NCBI RefSeq assembly: GCF_905475395.1
Contig: NC_058342.1
Location: forward strand, 21,548,640-21,612,639
Source of the DNA: Chrysoperla carnea
Lineage: Eukaryota; Arthropoda; Insecta; Neuroptera; Chrysopidae
Length of the DNA stretch: 64,000 nucleotides
Reading direction: 5' to 3'
The translations under genes were made by a program, and so were the position numbers. This document shows, piece by piece, positions 12,700 to 24,494 of this stretch. Each line of letters opens with the position of its first letter. Position 1 is the first letter of the stretch. The notes below the pieces were generated by a model. The model made no database searches. It had not been told where the DNA came from and saw only the letters and a program-made list of their open reading frames with translations.

Positions 12700-12892
12700 G
12701 TATGAAAGTTAGATGAAAGCCTCAGCCCTTGAAAATAATTGAGGACCTGTTAAATGAAATTACCAGCGGAAAAGGTGGTAAAACAAGTACATGGTATCAG
12801 AATGAGCTTTAAGTTTTGGATAAGGCTCTGTAGAGTAAGTGTGTCCTTCGTGGACAACCAATATAAGCTAACCTAACCTAACCTACTCGCTG
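12700..12892 (+). repeat. tRNA-derived SINE, 5'-truncated copy
   Basis: The body and tail match the SINE at 35653-35941: CCTCAGCCCTTGAAAATAAT, the GTGTCCTTCGTGGACA block, and a terminal GCTAACCTAACCTAACCTA. The tRNA-like head is missing, as expected from 5' truncation during reverse transcription. Confidence 0.75.
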
Positions 12893-13119
12893 ATAATGTA
12901 ACTTTCTATAGATGAAATAATTTTAAGCTGTCGTGGAATTATTGAAAGTATAGCTGTTAAGTGTTATAAAGTACCGAAAACAAAGATCAGCAATAATTGT
13001 CTCACGGGAACATACTAACGGATAATTCACGTTATAAACTATCTGTGTTTCAAATTTTATCCATATCCGTTCAGTAGTTTTTGCGTAAATATCAAATTTA
13101 TTTAGACTGTTTTTTTTTC

Positions 13120-13565
13120 TAGTTAAAAACAGACTCACGGTCTAAAAATAAACCGGTTAAGAAAAAAACAGGCTAGAGAAATAATATCAACATTTTATTT
13201 TGTTCATTGTGTAATTTGTATGTCATATCTGTAAGAAAATTGCCTATAGATAAAAATAAATAAATTATCACTATATATTATTTATCTGTAATATCTGTAA
13301 TAAAATTGCCTATAGATAAAAATAAATAAATTATCACTATATATTATTTATCTGTAATATCTGTAATAAAATTGCCTATAGATAAAAATAAATAAATTAT
13401 CACTATATATTATTTATCTGTAATATCTGTAATAAAATTGCCTATAGATAAAAATAAATAAATTATCACTATATATTATTTATCTGTAATATCTGTAATA
13501 AAATTGCCTATAGATAAAAATAAATAAATTATCACTATATATTATTTATGTAGCCTGTTTTTAAA
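13120..13565. mobile_element. CTAGCCTGTTTTTT-family element carrying a minisatellite
   Basis: The left end reads ACTCACGGTCTAAAAATAAA then AACAGGCTAGAGAAATAAT; the right end reads TTTATGTAGCCTGTTTTTAA. Related ends are found near 19905-20025, 27435-27610, 31380-31520 and 58389-58525. The interior is replaced by the 66-bp tandem array described separately. Confidence 0.6.
13215..13550 (+). repeat. 66-bp minisatellite, five copies
   Basis: The marker TGCCTATAGATAAAAATAAA begins at 13241, 13307, 13373, 13439 and 13505, an exact 66-base period. Units 2 to 5 are essentially identical, and the first differs slightly at its start. The near-perfect identity implies recent expansion. Confidence 0.95.
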
Positions 13566-13829
13566 CCCCAGGTACGTTTTAAACTGCGAAATTCCTCACG
13601 AGTCGACCTAGTAACTTTAAATAGATTTTGTTCTAATTTGCTTTCGAGTTGTCTTGATCTGGTTGCGTGGCTGTTCGTAGATCCTTAAACCTTTAAAACA
13701 AATATAATATGTTAATTTAATTAAAAATAAATTACGAAAAAAATACATCCTATTCCAATTATTACACCATTATAATTCCTCTTAAATCATGTCGTCTTAC
13801 GATATTTTCAGCTTTAAAATGTATTCCCA

Positions 13830-14060
13830 CGTTAACGGAAAAGAGAAATCAAGCTAAAACCTATATAACGTCTTGATGAAGTTAAATGTGACTTTGAGTT
13901 CGTAAACTAGAAACATAGGTCAATTGGTCTATGAGCCGCAGGACTCATCTTTTAAACCGTAAGAGAGATAAGAAAAATTGAAATGCAAAAAATATTTCTT
14001 TGAAAACATCTTACAAAACTTAAGCCTCCATTTTTTGTAAAACTATAAGAGATAGAAGGC
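13830..14060 (+). repeat. diverged family A fragment
   Basis: AAAAGAGAAATCAAGCTAAA, then AACGTCTTGATG and a region ending in an AAGAGATAGAAGG-like block, match the internal part of family A copies such as 4873-5475. Both ends are lost. Confidence 0.5.
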
Positions 14061-14334
14061 AACAAATTTTTAGACAGCTTCGAATAGAGGGTCATTTGAT
14101 TCAAAATTTAGGAGGTTAATGATCTCATTTTTCGTGGAAAAATTCGTTATAAAGCATTTAGATTTCGAAACTTTCGAAAACAATGAAAGTGTCAGTTTCA
14201 ATACTAAATAGTTCATAGATATTTAAACAATTCAGTAAACTCAGTAAAACTCAGTTCAATGTGTTTTCTTCAGTTTTTATTCATAAATTTGGGAATGGAT
14301 GGATTTTTTTGTCGTAACCCTGGTGGACAAAATA

Positions 14335-14580
14335 TTTGAAAAAAGAATAAGTTTTAAAAACTCTTAAAAAGTCTTAGAAACTCTGAAAAAGTCTTACGAA
14401 GTCTGAATAATTCTGAATTTCTAAACGTTTTGGCACTGTCTAATTCAGACTGAATAAGTCTGAATAACTCTGAATAGACAGTCCAAAACGTTTAGAAATT
14501 CAGAGTTCTTAAGATTTTTTCAGAGTTTTTAAAAGTTTTTAAGAGTTTCTAAGACTTATTAAGACTTATTCTTTCTATTC
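14335..14580. mobile_element. palindromic MITE, GACTTATTC family, copy 2
   Basis: The left arm AAGTCTTAGAAACTCTGAAA and right arm TTTCTAAGACTTATTAAGAC pair around a centre containing GTCTAATTCAGACTGAATAA. It shares arms with 4565-4805 and 16565-16805. Confidence 0.75.
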
Positions 14581-14610
14581 TTTAAGAAAGGTCAGAAATT
14601 TGTTTTACTA

Positions 14611-15462
14611 GGGGAGACCGGGTACGAAAGTAACACTTTGTACTTTCACCTTGGTTGCTGGTTAGGTGATAGTATTTTAATGAAATTATTATATCCATAT
14701 ATAAATTCCGTGCATGCTCTTTACATTAGAATCTTCATTTTCCTTATAATTGTATATTTTGAATGAATCACATAGACTTAAAAAAAATTAGTAAGTTGTT
14801 ACTTCCGACCACGTTAGCGGGTCGAAAGTAACAGGACAAAGAGGTTTGAAATGAATATGCTATGATATAATAAATCCACAAATGACTTAATAGAAAAGTT
14901 TGTATGAACAAGAAAAATAAACACTTGCTTTCAAAAGTTATATATTTTATGAAAACAAATCAGTATTGTTAACTCCTCGAAAGAAATTTTCTTAATTTAA
15001 GTAATGAGATCTATTATTATATGATAATCATATATTCTAATCAGATTATTCAATATCAGTCTTAAGACACTTTTTTTTGTATATTAGTTTACCCACTTGT
15101 GTAAGTAACATGTTACTTGTGTACCCATAGAGCTATATTACTTTTGTACCCTACCAAATTTTTGGTAAAACAAAAAAGATAACATTAAAACGGATGGTGG
15201 TAGGCAAAAACGAATTAAAACACTGTACAATCAATGTAATCAAGAAATAATATGCAAACACTCAGATTGATATCAGGATATTAATAAGACGTAAATATCA
15301 AATAAGTATACTTTAAAAATCCTACTTTTGACTTGTAAAATCACGTATTGTCCTCTCACAAAGCCTGACAGCGCCGAGCGCGCGTTGAGACGGATTGCAA
15401 ATAAAGAGGGCGTCACCGGCTATCATTTGAAATTGGCCGTTACTTTTGTACCCGGTCTCCCC
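14611..15462. mobile_element. TIR element GGGGAGACCGGGTAC, copy 1 (852 bp)
   Basis: It begins GGGGAGACCGGGTACGAAAG and ends GTACCCGGTCTCCCC, the exact inverse at the tips, flanked by TA on both sides. A second copy lies at 40515-41397 and aligns along its length apart from small indels. No transposase frame is visible, so it is non-autonomous. The TA duplication fits the Tc1/mariner/pogo superfamily but the family is not identified. Confidence 0.9.
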
Positions 15463-15464
15463 TA

Positions 15465-15970
15465 CTCAATGTAGTTGGTACACCAAAGTAATATTGGCCA
15501 CTGGTTCACTAGTATGTTCATTGTTCATGATGAGATTGATTAGATTTAAAATATGACCTAGTCATTAGTGTTAGTATATGTAAGATGTAACTAAAAGTAT
15601 TATTATTTCATGGACATAATTAGATACAAATAATATATTTTAATGATGACTAAGAAAGAATAAGAATTATGAAATTACCTTTTAATTAACAATAATAATA
15701 AAAAAAACGTTGATGTATTTTTATGATTGACTAAACATTCTCAAGGTCAAATTTAATAAAAATTACATTTGTGATAATTTTTAACAATTTGAATGTCGGA
15801 ACTCTTCTTAAATTTAATTGTTTAGCAAGTAAAAACAAACAATTGACAGAGTTAACTGTTGAAATGCTCTGTATAGAAAATATCGAATGTCAGTGCTTGC
15901 ATTATTTTTTAATAAATTAGAAAAGTTTAAAAAAAATATGGAACCATTTGTTTGGGTTTTCGAAAATTTC
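15465..15970. other. intergenic, nothing recognised
   Basis: AT-rich single-copy-looking DNA. No frame, RNA gene or clear repeat was seen. Confidence 0.5.
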
Positions 15971-15974
15971 AAAA

Positions 15975-16340
15975 AAGACCCCACAATATTAGATAAAAAA
16001 ATGGCTTTCTGTGCAACTTTTTCTTACCCACCCTAAAATGTTCTTTGCCCTCAAAAAACGGGCGATCAAAGCTACACAAAAATTATAGTTATAGTACCTA
16101 TATGAATAGGAAAATAGCTTAGTGTTAACCTTTTTTAAACCGCACCCCAAATGTTCTTCGGATCTTCTGATCAGAAACTCTGACAGTCGCAAAATTTTTT
16201 AACAGTTATTTTTCGAGCTACAAGCGATCAAAGCGCACTCAGAGAGTTTTTGATTAGAAAGATCAGAAGAACATATTGGGGGAATTTTGAAAAAGTTTCA
16301 CAGAAAGCCATTTTCCTATCTAATATTGTGGGGCCCTTTC
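15975..16340. mobile_element. inverted-repeat element
   Basis: CCCCACAATATTAGATAAAA at the left and CCTATCTAATATTGTGGGG at the right are complementary; inner blocks (TTCGGATCTTCTGATCAGAA and TTTTGATTAGAAAGATCAGA) also pair. A half copy lies at 43950-44100. The frame at 15989-16192 on the - strand is an arm of this repeat. Confidence 0.7.
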
Positions 16341-16564
16341 CGAAAGTATTTTCTAGAATTTTTTTTCGGCTTCGAGGATCTTTCACAAAACATACTAGTT
16401 GAAGCTACCTACAAATTTTCAACCACCTATCTTTTATTTGTTTGTAGAAAATGGACACGAAAGTTTTGTTCTGATTTGCGCCCTCTCATTGATGCTTACG
16501 AAAAACTGTTTCAAACAAAAGTTGTAAGGAACATTTTTTGCATTTAAACTTTTGTTCTACCCTG

Positions 16565-16805
16565 GTGGAAAAAACATTTGAAGAAAGAATAAGTCTTAAG
16601 AAATAAGAAAACCCTGAAAGAGTCTTAAAAATTCTGAAAAAGTCTTAGGAACTTTGAATGACGACTAGTCTAATTTAGAGTTATTCAGAGTTATTCAATC
16701 TAGTCCAAAAACTTAAAAACAGAGTTCTTAAGACTTTTTCAAAGTTTCTAAGACTTTTTCAGAGTTTTTTAAGACTTATTAAGACTTTCTTTCTTCAAAT
16801 ATTTA
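16565..16805. mobile_element. palindromic MITE, GACTTATTC family, copy 3
   Basis: It starts GAAGAAAGAATAAGTCTTAA and ends TTAAGACTTATTAAGACTTT then CTTCAAATATTT. It is abutted directly by the reversed family A copy. Confidence 0.75.
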
Positions 16806-16814
16806 TATTTTTTT

Positions 16815-17140
16815 CACCAGGATATCTCTAACGGTTTACAAGATGGACCCAATTGGCATGCACATTTACATGGTTGCACATTTACGAATTGAAACTCACT
16901 TTTTACGTCCTGAGCACGCTATAAAAATTTCAGTTTGATAATTCTTTTTGTTTTATGAGTTATCATGTTCACGGACAGACAGACGGACAGACGGACAAAC
17001 GGAAATGGAATAATTAAGTGATTTTATGAACACCTATACCAAAATTTTGTTCGTAGTTATCATCAATATTTTTAGCGTTGCAAACTTGGGACTAAAATTA
17101 GATTTGCTTGATTACTATTTCATATATAAATGGTATAATA
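16815..17140 (-). repeat. dispersed repeat family A, reversed copy
   Basis: It reads as the complement of the + copies: TCTAACGGTTTACAAGATGG, then a GGACAGACAGACGGACAGAC tract, then ATGAACACCTATACCAAAAT and ACTTGGGACTAAAATTAGA. It is the only long copy of the family on the - strand here. Confidence 0.75.
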
Positions 17141-17870
17141 AAAAGAAACAATTAAAAGTAGATAATAAATTTTGTTGAAATACGTCATATCAAAATGTCT
17201 ACCTTATCGAAGTCTAAATTCCATTTACACGTATCTACCTTATCTATAAAAGGTTGAGTAAAATATTTTGAGTAAGTTTAACAGAAGTCTGATAAAAAAA
17301 TCCAAATAATAAATGTTTAATATTTAAAAAATTAAACTCATGAGCAATAGGGCTTCATCTTTACATACATTTATTGTTAGATGCTTTTGCAGTGGTGGAT
17401 TCACCACAGCGTTGATTAGGCTGGAGCCAATGGCGGCAAATTTTGGGAGGCTGAACATTTTATTCAAAAAAATTGTCTTGCAGAAAAAAAAAACATTATA
17501 ACATACACGGAGAAAAGAACTCTCGATTTAACAAATAAAAGCGAATACTTCAACGGCTGTAACATGACAAATTACTAAATACTTAGTAAAATATACTTTT
17601 GTGAATATGAATTTTTAAAATATTCCAATAGCGTTTCAATATTACAAATTAGTAATATTAAATTTAATAATTTTGACCCATATTTTTTAATTAATTATGA
17701 TTATAATTTTTTCTCTGTGTACCTAAATGTTATTAGATCCATTCAATCAACCTATAATATGTTCCACCTCTCGCCTCGTGGGAATAAATCTATTCTGGAA
17801 CTCTGAAACTTCAATACTTAGTTTGAAATTCAGAAAAGAATATGTGACCATATATTTAATATAATAATTA
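17141..17870. other. intergenic, nothing recognised
   Basis: AT-rich. No coding, RNA or repeat signal strong enough to name. Confidence 0.45.
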
Positions 17871-17875
17871 TTTAG

Positions 17876-17990
17876 TACATAAAGGACCATAATTTCGAAA
17901 ATGTACGCAAGTTAAACTATGTTCAAAGTTTAGCAAAAAAGTTTAGCTTGCTTACATTTTCGAAATTATGGTCCTTAATGTACTGAATAA
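17876..17990. repeat. short perfect-armed inverted repeat
   Basis: AAGGACCATAATTTCGAAAA at the left is matched by TTTTCGAAATTATGGTCCTT at the right, with an inner GCAAGTTAAACT / AGTTTAGCTTGC pairing. About 115 bp; a small MITE. Confidence 0.75.
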
Positions 17991-17997
17991 TTCATTT

Positions 17998-18265
17998 TTA
18001 TACCATCTATATGAAATATACCAAGGTATACTAAGTTTAGTCCCAAGTTTGTCACGCTTAAAAATATTGATACTATGAACAAAATTTTGGTATAGGTATT
18101 CATAAAATCACCTAATTAGTCCATTTCCGGTTGTCTATCTGTCTGTCATCACGATAACTCAAAAACGAAAAGAGCAACATAAGTCAATTGGGTCTTGTCC
18201 GTAGGACCCATCTTGTAAACCGTTAGAGATATAATATAATAGAACATAAGTTCAAATGTAAATGA
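17998..18265 (+). repeat. dispersed repeat family A, 5' part
   Basis: TATACCATCTATATGAAATA, then CAAGGTATACTAAGTTTAGT and the CACCTAATTAGTCCATTTCC block. It stops around GTTAGAGATATAATATAATA, losing the 3' half. Confidence 0.8.
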
Positions 18266-18904
18266 CTGGCCGCTGAAGATGCCGTATAAACAGTGCATTC
18301 AAAATGTATGAAAACAGTCGAACGTCGAAGAATTCAAGAAAATTAAATTTGAAATTTAATTTTTTGACCGGAACTACAAAATAATAGTTTCGCCGGTAAA
18401 GAGTTTTCGGTGAAATTTCCAAATGTAGTTTTTTTTCCAAATGCTTATATCTCGAAAATGGTGAGGTTAGATATAAAATGTCACGGATCAAAAAAGGCTT
18501 ATAACTGTCCAAAATATAGTTTTTTAAAAATGTAAAATATAAAGAGAATATGGTGTACGGAAGTAAGGAACTTCTACACCACCGCATGGGCGTAAATCGA
18601 AAATGTACAAGTTTCCATGAATATGATTTTGTTGAGGGCACTCAGACAAACATTTTCCTGAGTCAAATGCTTCGTTTCCTACATTCTATTAAAAGTATCC
18701 TGTATGAGGAACTTTGATTTATATAAAGTACACCAAAATTTGAAATAAATGTAAAAATTTTGTTTCATAATAAAAATGACTATGGAAAATCACTTTTTAT
18801 CTATTTTATTACAAAAAGATTTATCATAAATATTTTTATTGTTATTTATAAATACAAATGTTAAGTTCCTTGAAATCTTAATTTACCTTCGTATTATAGT
18901 TATT

Positions 18905-19480
18905 ATTATATCAGGTATATATGAAATTAATCAAGGTATACTAAGTTTAGTCCCAAGTTTGTAACGCTTAAAAATATTGATGTTACCAACAAAATTTTGA
19001 TATAGGTGTTCATAAAATCACCTAATTAGTCCATTTTCGGTTGTCTGCTTGTCTGCCCGTCCGTTATCACGGTAACTCAAAAACAAAAACAGATATCAAG
19101 CTTAAATTTAGCGTGCTTAGGACATCAAAAGTGAGGTCGAGTTCGTAAATGAGAAACAAAGGTCAAGGACTTGGGTCCGTAGAACCCATCATGTAAATCG
19201 TTAGAGATAGAACAAAAATTTAATTGTAAAAAATGTTCCTTATAAAAAAATAAACAACTTTTGGTTAAAACATTTTTTGCGTAAATATCACTTTTAACCC
19301 TTGAGGACGCAAATCAGGTGCAAATTATATAGTATGTATTGCATTTGGGAATATCAGTTCTGTGTTGCTATCTTTCTTTACTTACATGACGTAAAAAACA
19401 AACAATTCCGTAATCAACAATGCTATGCATGGTATTTCAACAATTAACTCAGTCAATTGTTTGTTTTCACTTGTTTTAAC
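18905..19480 (+). repeat. dispersed repeat family A, nearly full copy
   Basis: It runs from TATATATGAAATTAATCAAG through CACCTAATTAGTCCATTTTC and the TCTGCCCGTCC tract to the 3' block GGTATTTCAACAATTAACTC near 19433. Confidence 0.8.
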
Positions 19481-19869
19481 TTGTTTTAAATAAATTATTG
19501 TTTAATATTTGATATTTGATAATTTTAATTATTTGTACTAGGATTTTTTAACATGTCAGTTTATGAAAAACAGTGCGAAAAATTTTGCTGATTCTGACGC
19601 ATGTCTACAAGAAATTTATGATGAAAAGGTAGTCACAGCTAACCATTTAAATAAGGCAAGGAAAATATTATTACATTTAATCAAGGATACTATATTTTGG
19701 AATAAAACTTTAGTAAATAATTTCCTCAATCACGTTTTTCAGTATTTTCTACTGATTGGGAAATACATATAAAATTACTGCCTGGTATGTAATTAAAAAT
19801 TTAAACATTATAGTGCTGAATAAACAAAAGCCATGAGATTGAAGTTACTTTTTTTACTCCGCAGTAATA

Positions 19870-20030
19870 AGTCAAATTTTATATATTATTACTGCAGCAA
19901 GTTTTTTCCTGTCAAATTCTATGATTTACCCGTCATTTTCAATTTTATTATGGCTAGACTTGACGTAAAATATACTCACAGTCTAAAAATGTACCGCTTA
20001 GGAAAAAACACGCTAGACAAATAATTTGAA
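19870..20030. repeat. CTAGCCTGTTTTTT-family relic
   Basis: GCAAGTTTTTTCCTGTCAAA at the left and ACTCACAGTCTAAAAATGTA followed by CCGCTTAGGAAAAAACACGC at the right match the ends of the family at 13120, 27435, 31380 and 58389. Confidence 0.6.
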
Positions 20031-20619
20031 CAACAACAACGCTTTCTTTGTCATTTCTTGTTTACAACGCTTTTTGTAAACAAGAAAATTTGATTCTTAT
20101 CATGATATCGATGTCGTGCCATGTCGTCTTTCCGACTTTCCGTTAGGTAGCATCTGTAGAATAGAAAATCGTTATTTGTGGGTGTTTTTTCGCGCGCTCT
20201 ATTTTTGTATAGAACATATACATTCCGAAAGCTCAATGTTTCTAGTTTTCAAAACTGCTAAGCAATCGAAAATCAGTTAAAAATTGACGGAGCTACAATT
20301 GTTTAAGTGGGCGGAGTACACGAAAAACGGTTTTTCAGCAATAACTTGAAAATTTGGGGGTGTTAGACAATTTAGAAACACATTTTCATGATATAGGTAC
20401 TCATCAAGACCTACAACGTATGCCAGGTCGCTCAAAAGGTGCTTTCAATTTTATTTTTATTGTAGCACAGTGAATCAATGTGAACCAAAAAATTTATTGG
20501 TCTGGCTCCTAAAGGTCATATAAACTACGTCATGTAAATTTGTCTGGTATGGTAATTACTAATTACATAATAACAATTATTAATAGAAATAATCAACCTT
20601 GAAAACGGTACAATATTGT

Positions 20620-20700
20620 TTTGGAGAGCGGACTTGAAATAATTTTTAGAAAACTACTAGCAGCCAAACCCGACGTTGTTCGGGTTAAAATACATCAAAA
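20620..20700. repeat. repeat end (CCCGACGTTGTTCGGG motif)
   Basis: The palindromic CCCGACGTTGTTCGGG near 20669 follows CTAGCAGCCAAA. This form is common at one end of old dispersed elements in insect genomes. The open frame that starts here (20621-20833) is not supported as a gene. Confidence 0.4.
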
Positions 20701-21149
20701 ATTTAATTTGATTAATATGCTTTCCATTTATTCTCGTTTTGGTCTCTTTTTAGATCCGATTTCTGTGGTTTCGCAAGGAAGGCTGACTCAAGTTACCGAG
20801 AGAACCTCCTTTTATACCCTGAGGTTGTTCTAGAGGCTTCTGGTTAAAAGAATGTTCGAGAGAAGGGTTTTAGTATTCTATTCTATTAGCTTCTATTGTT
20901 CTTTTTCTTGTTAGAAAATCGTTTAATTTAATAAAATTTATATCCAGACTGAATATTTTAATAAAAATAACTTACTTTTATCAATAAAACTTTTGAAAAA
21001 ACACTGAACTTGGTTGAAATTAAAAGATTTAAATTTCGGAAGAAGGCCCAGAAAGTTCGTGCCCGGTTCTAGCTTGATAGTTCTACTGGTTGTCGAGAGA
21101 TTGCGGGCGCTAACAGTTCTTGGTGGTTTCAACAAACTTGCTAGACCAT

Positions 21150-21167
21150 TTCTAGAACTTTCTAGAA
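21150..21167. promoter_or_regulatory. four-unit heat-shock-element match
   Basis: TTCTAGAACTTTCTAGAA is a perfect nTTCnnGAAn inverted array of four units, the HSF-binding consensus. A further TTTAGAAAATTTCGAA follows. No heat-shock gene is seen nearby, so a functional role is unproven; it may be carried by a repeat. Confidence 0.4.
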
Positions 21168-22490
21168 TTTTTTAGAAAATTTCGAATCGATTTTGACCGT
21201 TACACACATTTTCTAACTTTCTAGATCATTCCAATAATTTGATCTGAAAATTTCACATGAGTAAAAAAAGGACAAATATATTTAATTTTTCACATTTTTG
21301 CCACCCACTTCCATCTACCTCAACCAAACTCCTTTACTTTGATTAGGAGACCAAGGTGTTTTTACCGCTACAACGGGAAGTTGATTGGAGTTGGTGGTCA
21401 TAGCGAAAATCCTGTCTTCACGTACTAACATTAGCATTTTATATGTATATATCTTGATTAGATTTCAAATCAAAAAACACCCAAATTTTGAATGCAAATT
21501 TTTATTTTTTATTCAAGAAGAATCAAATATATTTTTACTTGAATAGTTTTTCAACAACTGCCCGAATCGGTGATTAGATCGAAATATTGTTATTTGCTCT
21601 GGCAGTCGAAAAATACATGGTGGCTTTAAAATGTAATTTTCTTTAATTAGAAAATCTTTTGTTAATGTAATGTTTTTTGTTATCTTGCTAATTACTCTAA
21701 TCTAATTAATAAAGGAAGTTATCTATGGAGTTTACTTTAACGTTTAAACGATGTATTTGTATAATTTTCTATAGTCAGTTGACTGATAACCTGGCGGTTT
21801 TGTATATTATCTGTATTAGCCAATCTAAATTCTGATTAAAACCACATAATTTATAAAAAATTTCCCATATAGTTTTTAAGAATTATTGGTAGTAATATGC
21901 AGTGCCCGATCCAAGGGAGCGCAAAAATGTGAGGTGGCAAATCCTAAAAATATTATATACAGTATCTCGATAATTGGGACTATATGAAACCCGGGCTATT
22001 CCGAAAACTCGGATTGTATGGAAAAATTCATTATAATTTATAAATTAAATAAAACACCTTTAGAATTATTATATTTAAGCGAAACTGTATACGATAAAAA
22101 TGCTTCAAATAAAAATTTTGGGTGTGTAGGCACACTTCTTACGCAGACATTAAACGTGACCTAGGTTTTCAAGCCCACTCTACTCCATAACTGTTAAAAG
22201 ATAGACGAACACTTTAAATTATAAAGTTGTTTTTAATTAAAAAATTAAAATTTTTTGTTCGAAACGTTTTTCCGCAAATCGTACAGTTTAGACAAAAACG
22301 GACTAAAGAGTTTTTCCCAAAATTTTTCTTTCGTATAATTTTTTCTGCGAAATCTAGGCTCTCTTCGAAAAAAATTTTCCAATAAATCTAATAAGAGTTG
22401 TTTCTTTTTTCTATAAAGACCATTTTTGTTCAAATTAAATGAACAAACACGCATAAAGATTTTTGCTATCAATTACTGTGATCAACTCGG
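21168..22490. other. intergenic, nothing recognised
   Basis: No gene or element could be assigned. The frame at 22245-22472 on the - strand is AT-biased and has no family resemblance. Confidence 0.45.
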
Positions 22491-22499
22491 GTTAATACA

Positions 22500-22995
22500 T
22501 TTACTAGCTTGATACCCGCCCGCTACGCTGGGCCTAAAAATAAAGACCACCGCGTTATGGCCTCCGCCTCTCTGGCTCTCACTTATCCCCCTTCCATAAA
22601 ACTAGAAATAGGGGTAGAGATTGTTTTACACAGATAAAATATAGATTTCATTCTTTTCTTTTTTTTGAAATGTTATAAAACAATCTTTTTGAAATGTTTC
22701 TTGATTTATTTGAGTGTATCAGAGAAAAGGGCCATGAATTATATCTACTTCAGCATTTTTATGGAAATTTTTAATTTATGGTTCAAAATAATGCTCATAG
22801 ATGGCGTGGTGAAATTTCATAGATTAAATTTAATTTTTTAATTTATTTATAGCTCATTTGATATTCTAATTTATGAGCTATATTATTGTTAAGTATCATT
22901 CAAACCCATTCATTAGTTCTTGTGTGAAAGGATAACAAACATACAAATAAACAAACAATCATCCTTACTTTCACATTTATAATATATACCTAGGG
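22500..22995 (+). repeat. dispersed element with CCCGCCCGC head
   Basis: The left end has TACCCGCCCGCTACGCTGGG; the right end has AACAAACAATCATCCTTACT then TTTCACATTTATAATATA. The 3' half is repeated at 48490-48790 (ATCCTGACTTTCACATTTAC). The class is not certain; such elements are common in insects, and a non-autonomous Helitron or LINE tail are both possible. Confidence 0.55.
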
Positions 22996-23274
22996 ATAAT
23001 TTGAATTAAAAGTAAAACTATATGAGATATCAATATGATTTCTTTTTAATTTTAGACATTGGCTCAAGGCATTTTTTATGGAAAAAATTTTATGTAAATG
23101 ATCACGTTTTGTAGTAACAACAATGCTATTTTCTCTAGAAAAATATTTTCCATTTGCTCTTCCATATCACAAATCGCACTAAACTGGAAATTTTTGTGGA
23201 TGTAAAAACGATTTATCAAATTTGAAAATAAAACTAATAGTACAGGCTTTTCATATAAAAAAGTTAACCCGTCT

Positions 23275-23475
23275 GATTTTTCAAAGCGATAATAAGGAGT
23301 AGAATACTTATTGAAATAAATACCACGATACTCGAAATAAAATTGCATATTAAGGAATTCTATTTAAAAAATACAATTAAAAAACATACAACAGACTTAC
23401 ATTTCGCTAAATATCGATATTTCGATTACAACGCAACCATCGTCAGTAGCTGTCAATAATATTCAGAAGTTATTC
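23275..23475 (+). repeat. repeat with CATCGTCAGTAGC end, copy 1
   Basis: ATACCACGATACTCGAAATA, then AAAAACATACAACAGACTTA and GCAACCATCGTCAGTAGCTG. A second copy lies at 59060-59225, and the complement of its first block recurs near 59335-59370. No coding capacity seen. Confidence 0.65.
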
Positions 23476-24089
23476 GATAAGATTTTAGTAGTTCGATAAG
23501 TTTTTCTGTTTTTGCCCTTCGCTTAGGGGGATCCCGAACGCAGAAACCCCGGGGTATTGCCCCTGTTGCCCTGTTTCAACCATGCATGCGAATCATATAA
23601 GCCTAGAAAAAAATGACAAAAACTTGAGTTAGTCTCATTTTTTCGTTTTTTAGCGCTACAACTCCCTATTTTTTTGTCTATATATTACAAGGCTTTTCTG
23701 TGGTTTTCCCGTTTCTTTTAAAAAACTTCCTACATTCCGATTTTTTCCAAATTATTTGTTCTTAAAAACTATTTTTCTCCGTATTAACGCGTTGGCAAAC
23801 CGGAGGGTATTTTTTAAATAACACTAACACAGGTATTTTTCGATGCACATACTGCACTATAAACTATTTTGTCTTAATCCATTTTAATGTGAATTTGGTA
23901 TTTGCTAGCAACTCGCAAGTATCATTCAAATACATATTCCTTTTTTCCGATTATATTTTTGATATTTTATTGCGGGAATAAATCATATCACAATTCAATT
24001 GCATGTACTTTTATGAAAAAATTTAAAAATTAAAAAAAAAAAAACTTTGATATGGGACTTCCCCCGGAAGAGACATTATTATTTTGACC

Positions 24090-24480
24090 TTGCTGACCAC
24101 AGATGTATTTAGACTTGATGAGATAAAATAAGCTCCGTCACCAAGAGCGTCGCTAGCCGATGGCAAAGAAGAGACAAGTTGCTTTATGGAGAATGGGAAA
24201 AGTATGAATTGTAGGTGCAAGTAAAAATATAAGAGTTAAAACGCGAAAATTGTATTTTTATTTTAAAATTAGACCTATTTTACCATTCATTTACCTGAAA
24301 ACAGGCACGGATTAAGAGTTAAATTTTGAGGGTCACAGACACTGGAATCCGAATTTGTACTGGTGAGAACTGTGGACTTTTTTTGTGCTTGGGGTCTTAT
24401 CTAAAAGTTTCTTCTTCTACAATTCTTTTTTCTCTCTTCCATCGCATGGGCGCCATTATCCTAAAAACTTGTTGGTAAAA
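24090..24480. repeat. dispersed repeat shared with 50500-50800
   Basis: CGATGGCAAAGAAGAGACAA, TTAGACCTATTTTACCATTC and TTTTTTTGTGCTTGGGGTCT align in order with GCCGATGGCAAAGAGGGGGG, TTAGACCTATTTTACCACTA and the matching block near 50735. Both are followed by family A sequence, so the two repeats may have moved as one unit. Confidence 0.65.
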
Positions 24481-24494
24481 ATGATTTCATTTAG

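Noticed and set aside
18252..18641. 129-codon minus-strand frame
   Set aside because: The longest frame in the 10-29 kb gap, but it partly overlaps family A and has no recognisable motif or splice context.
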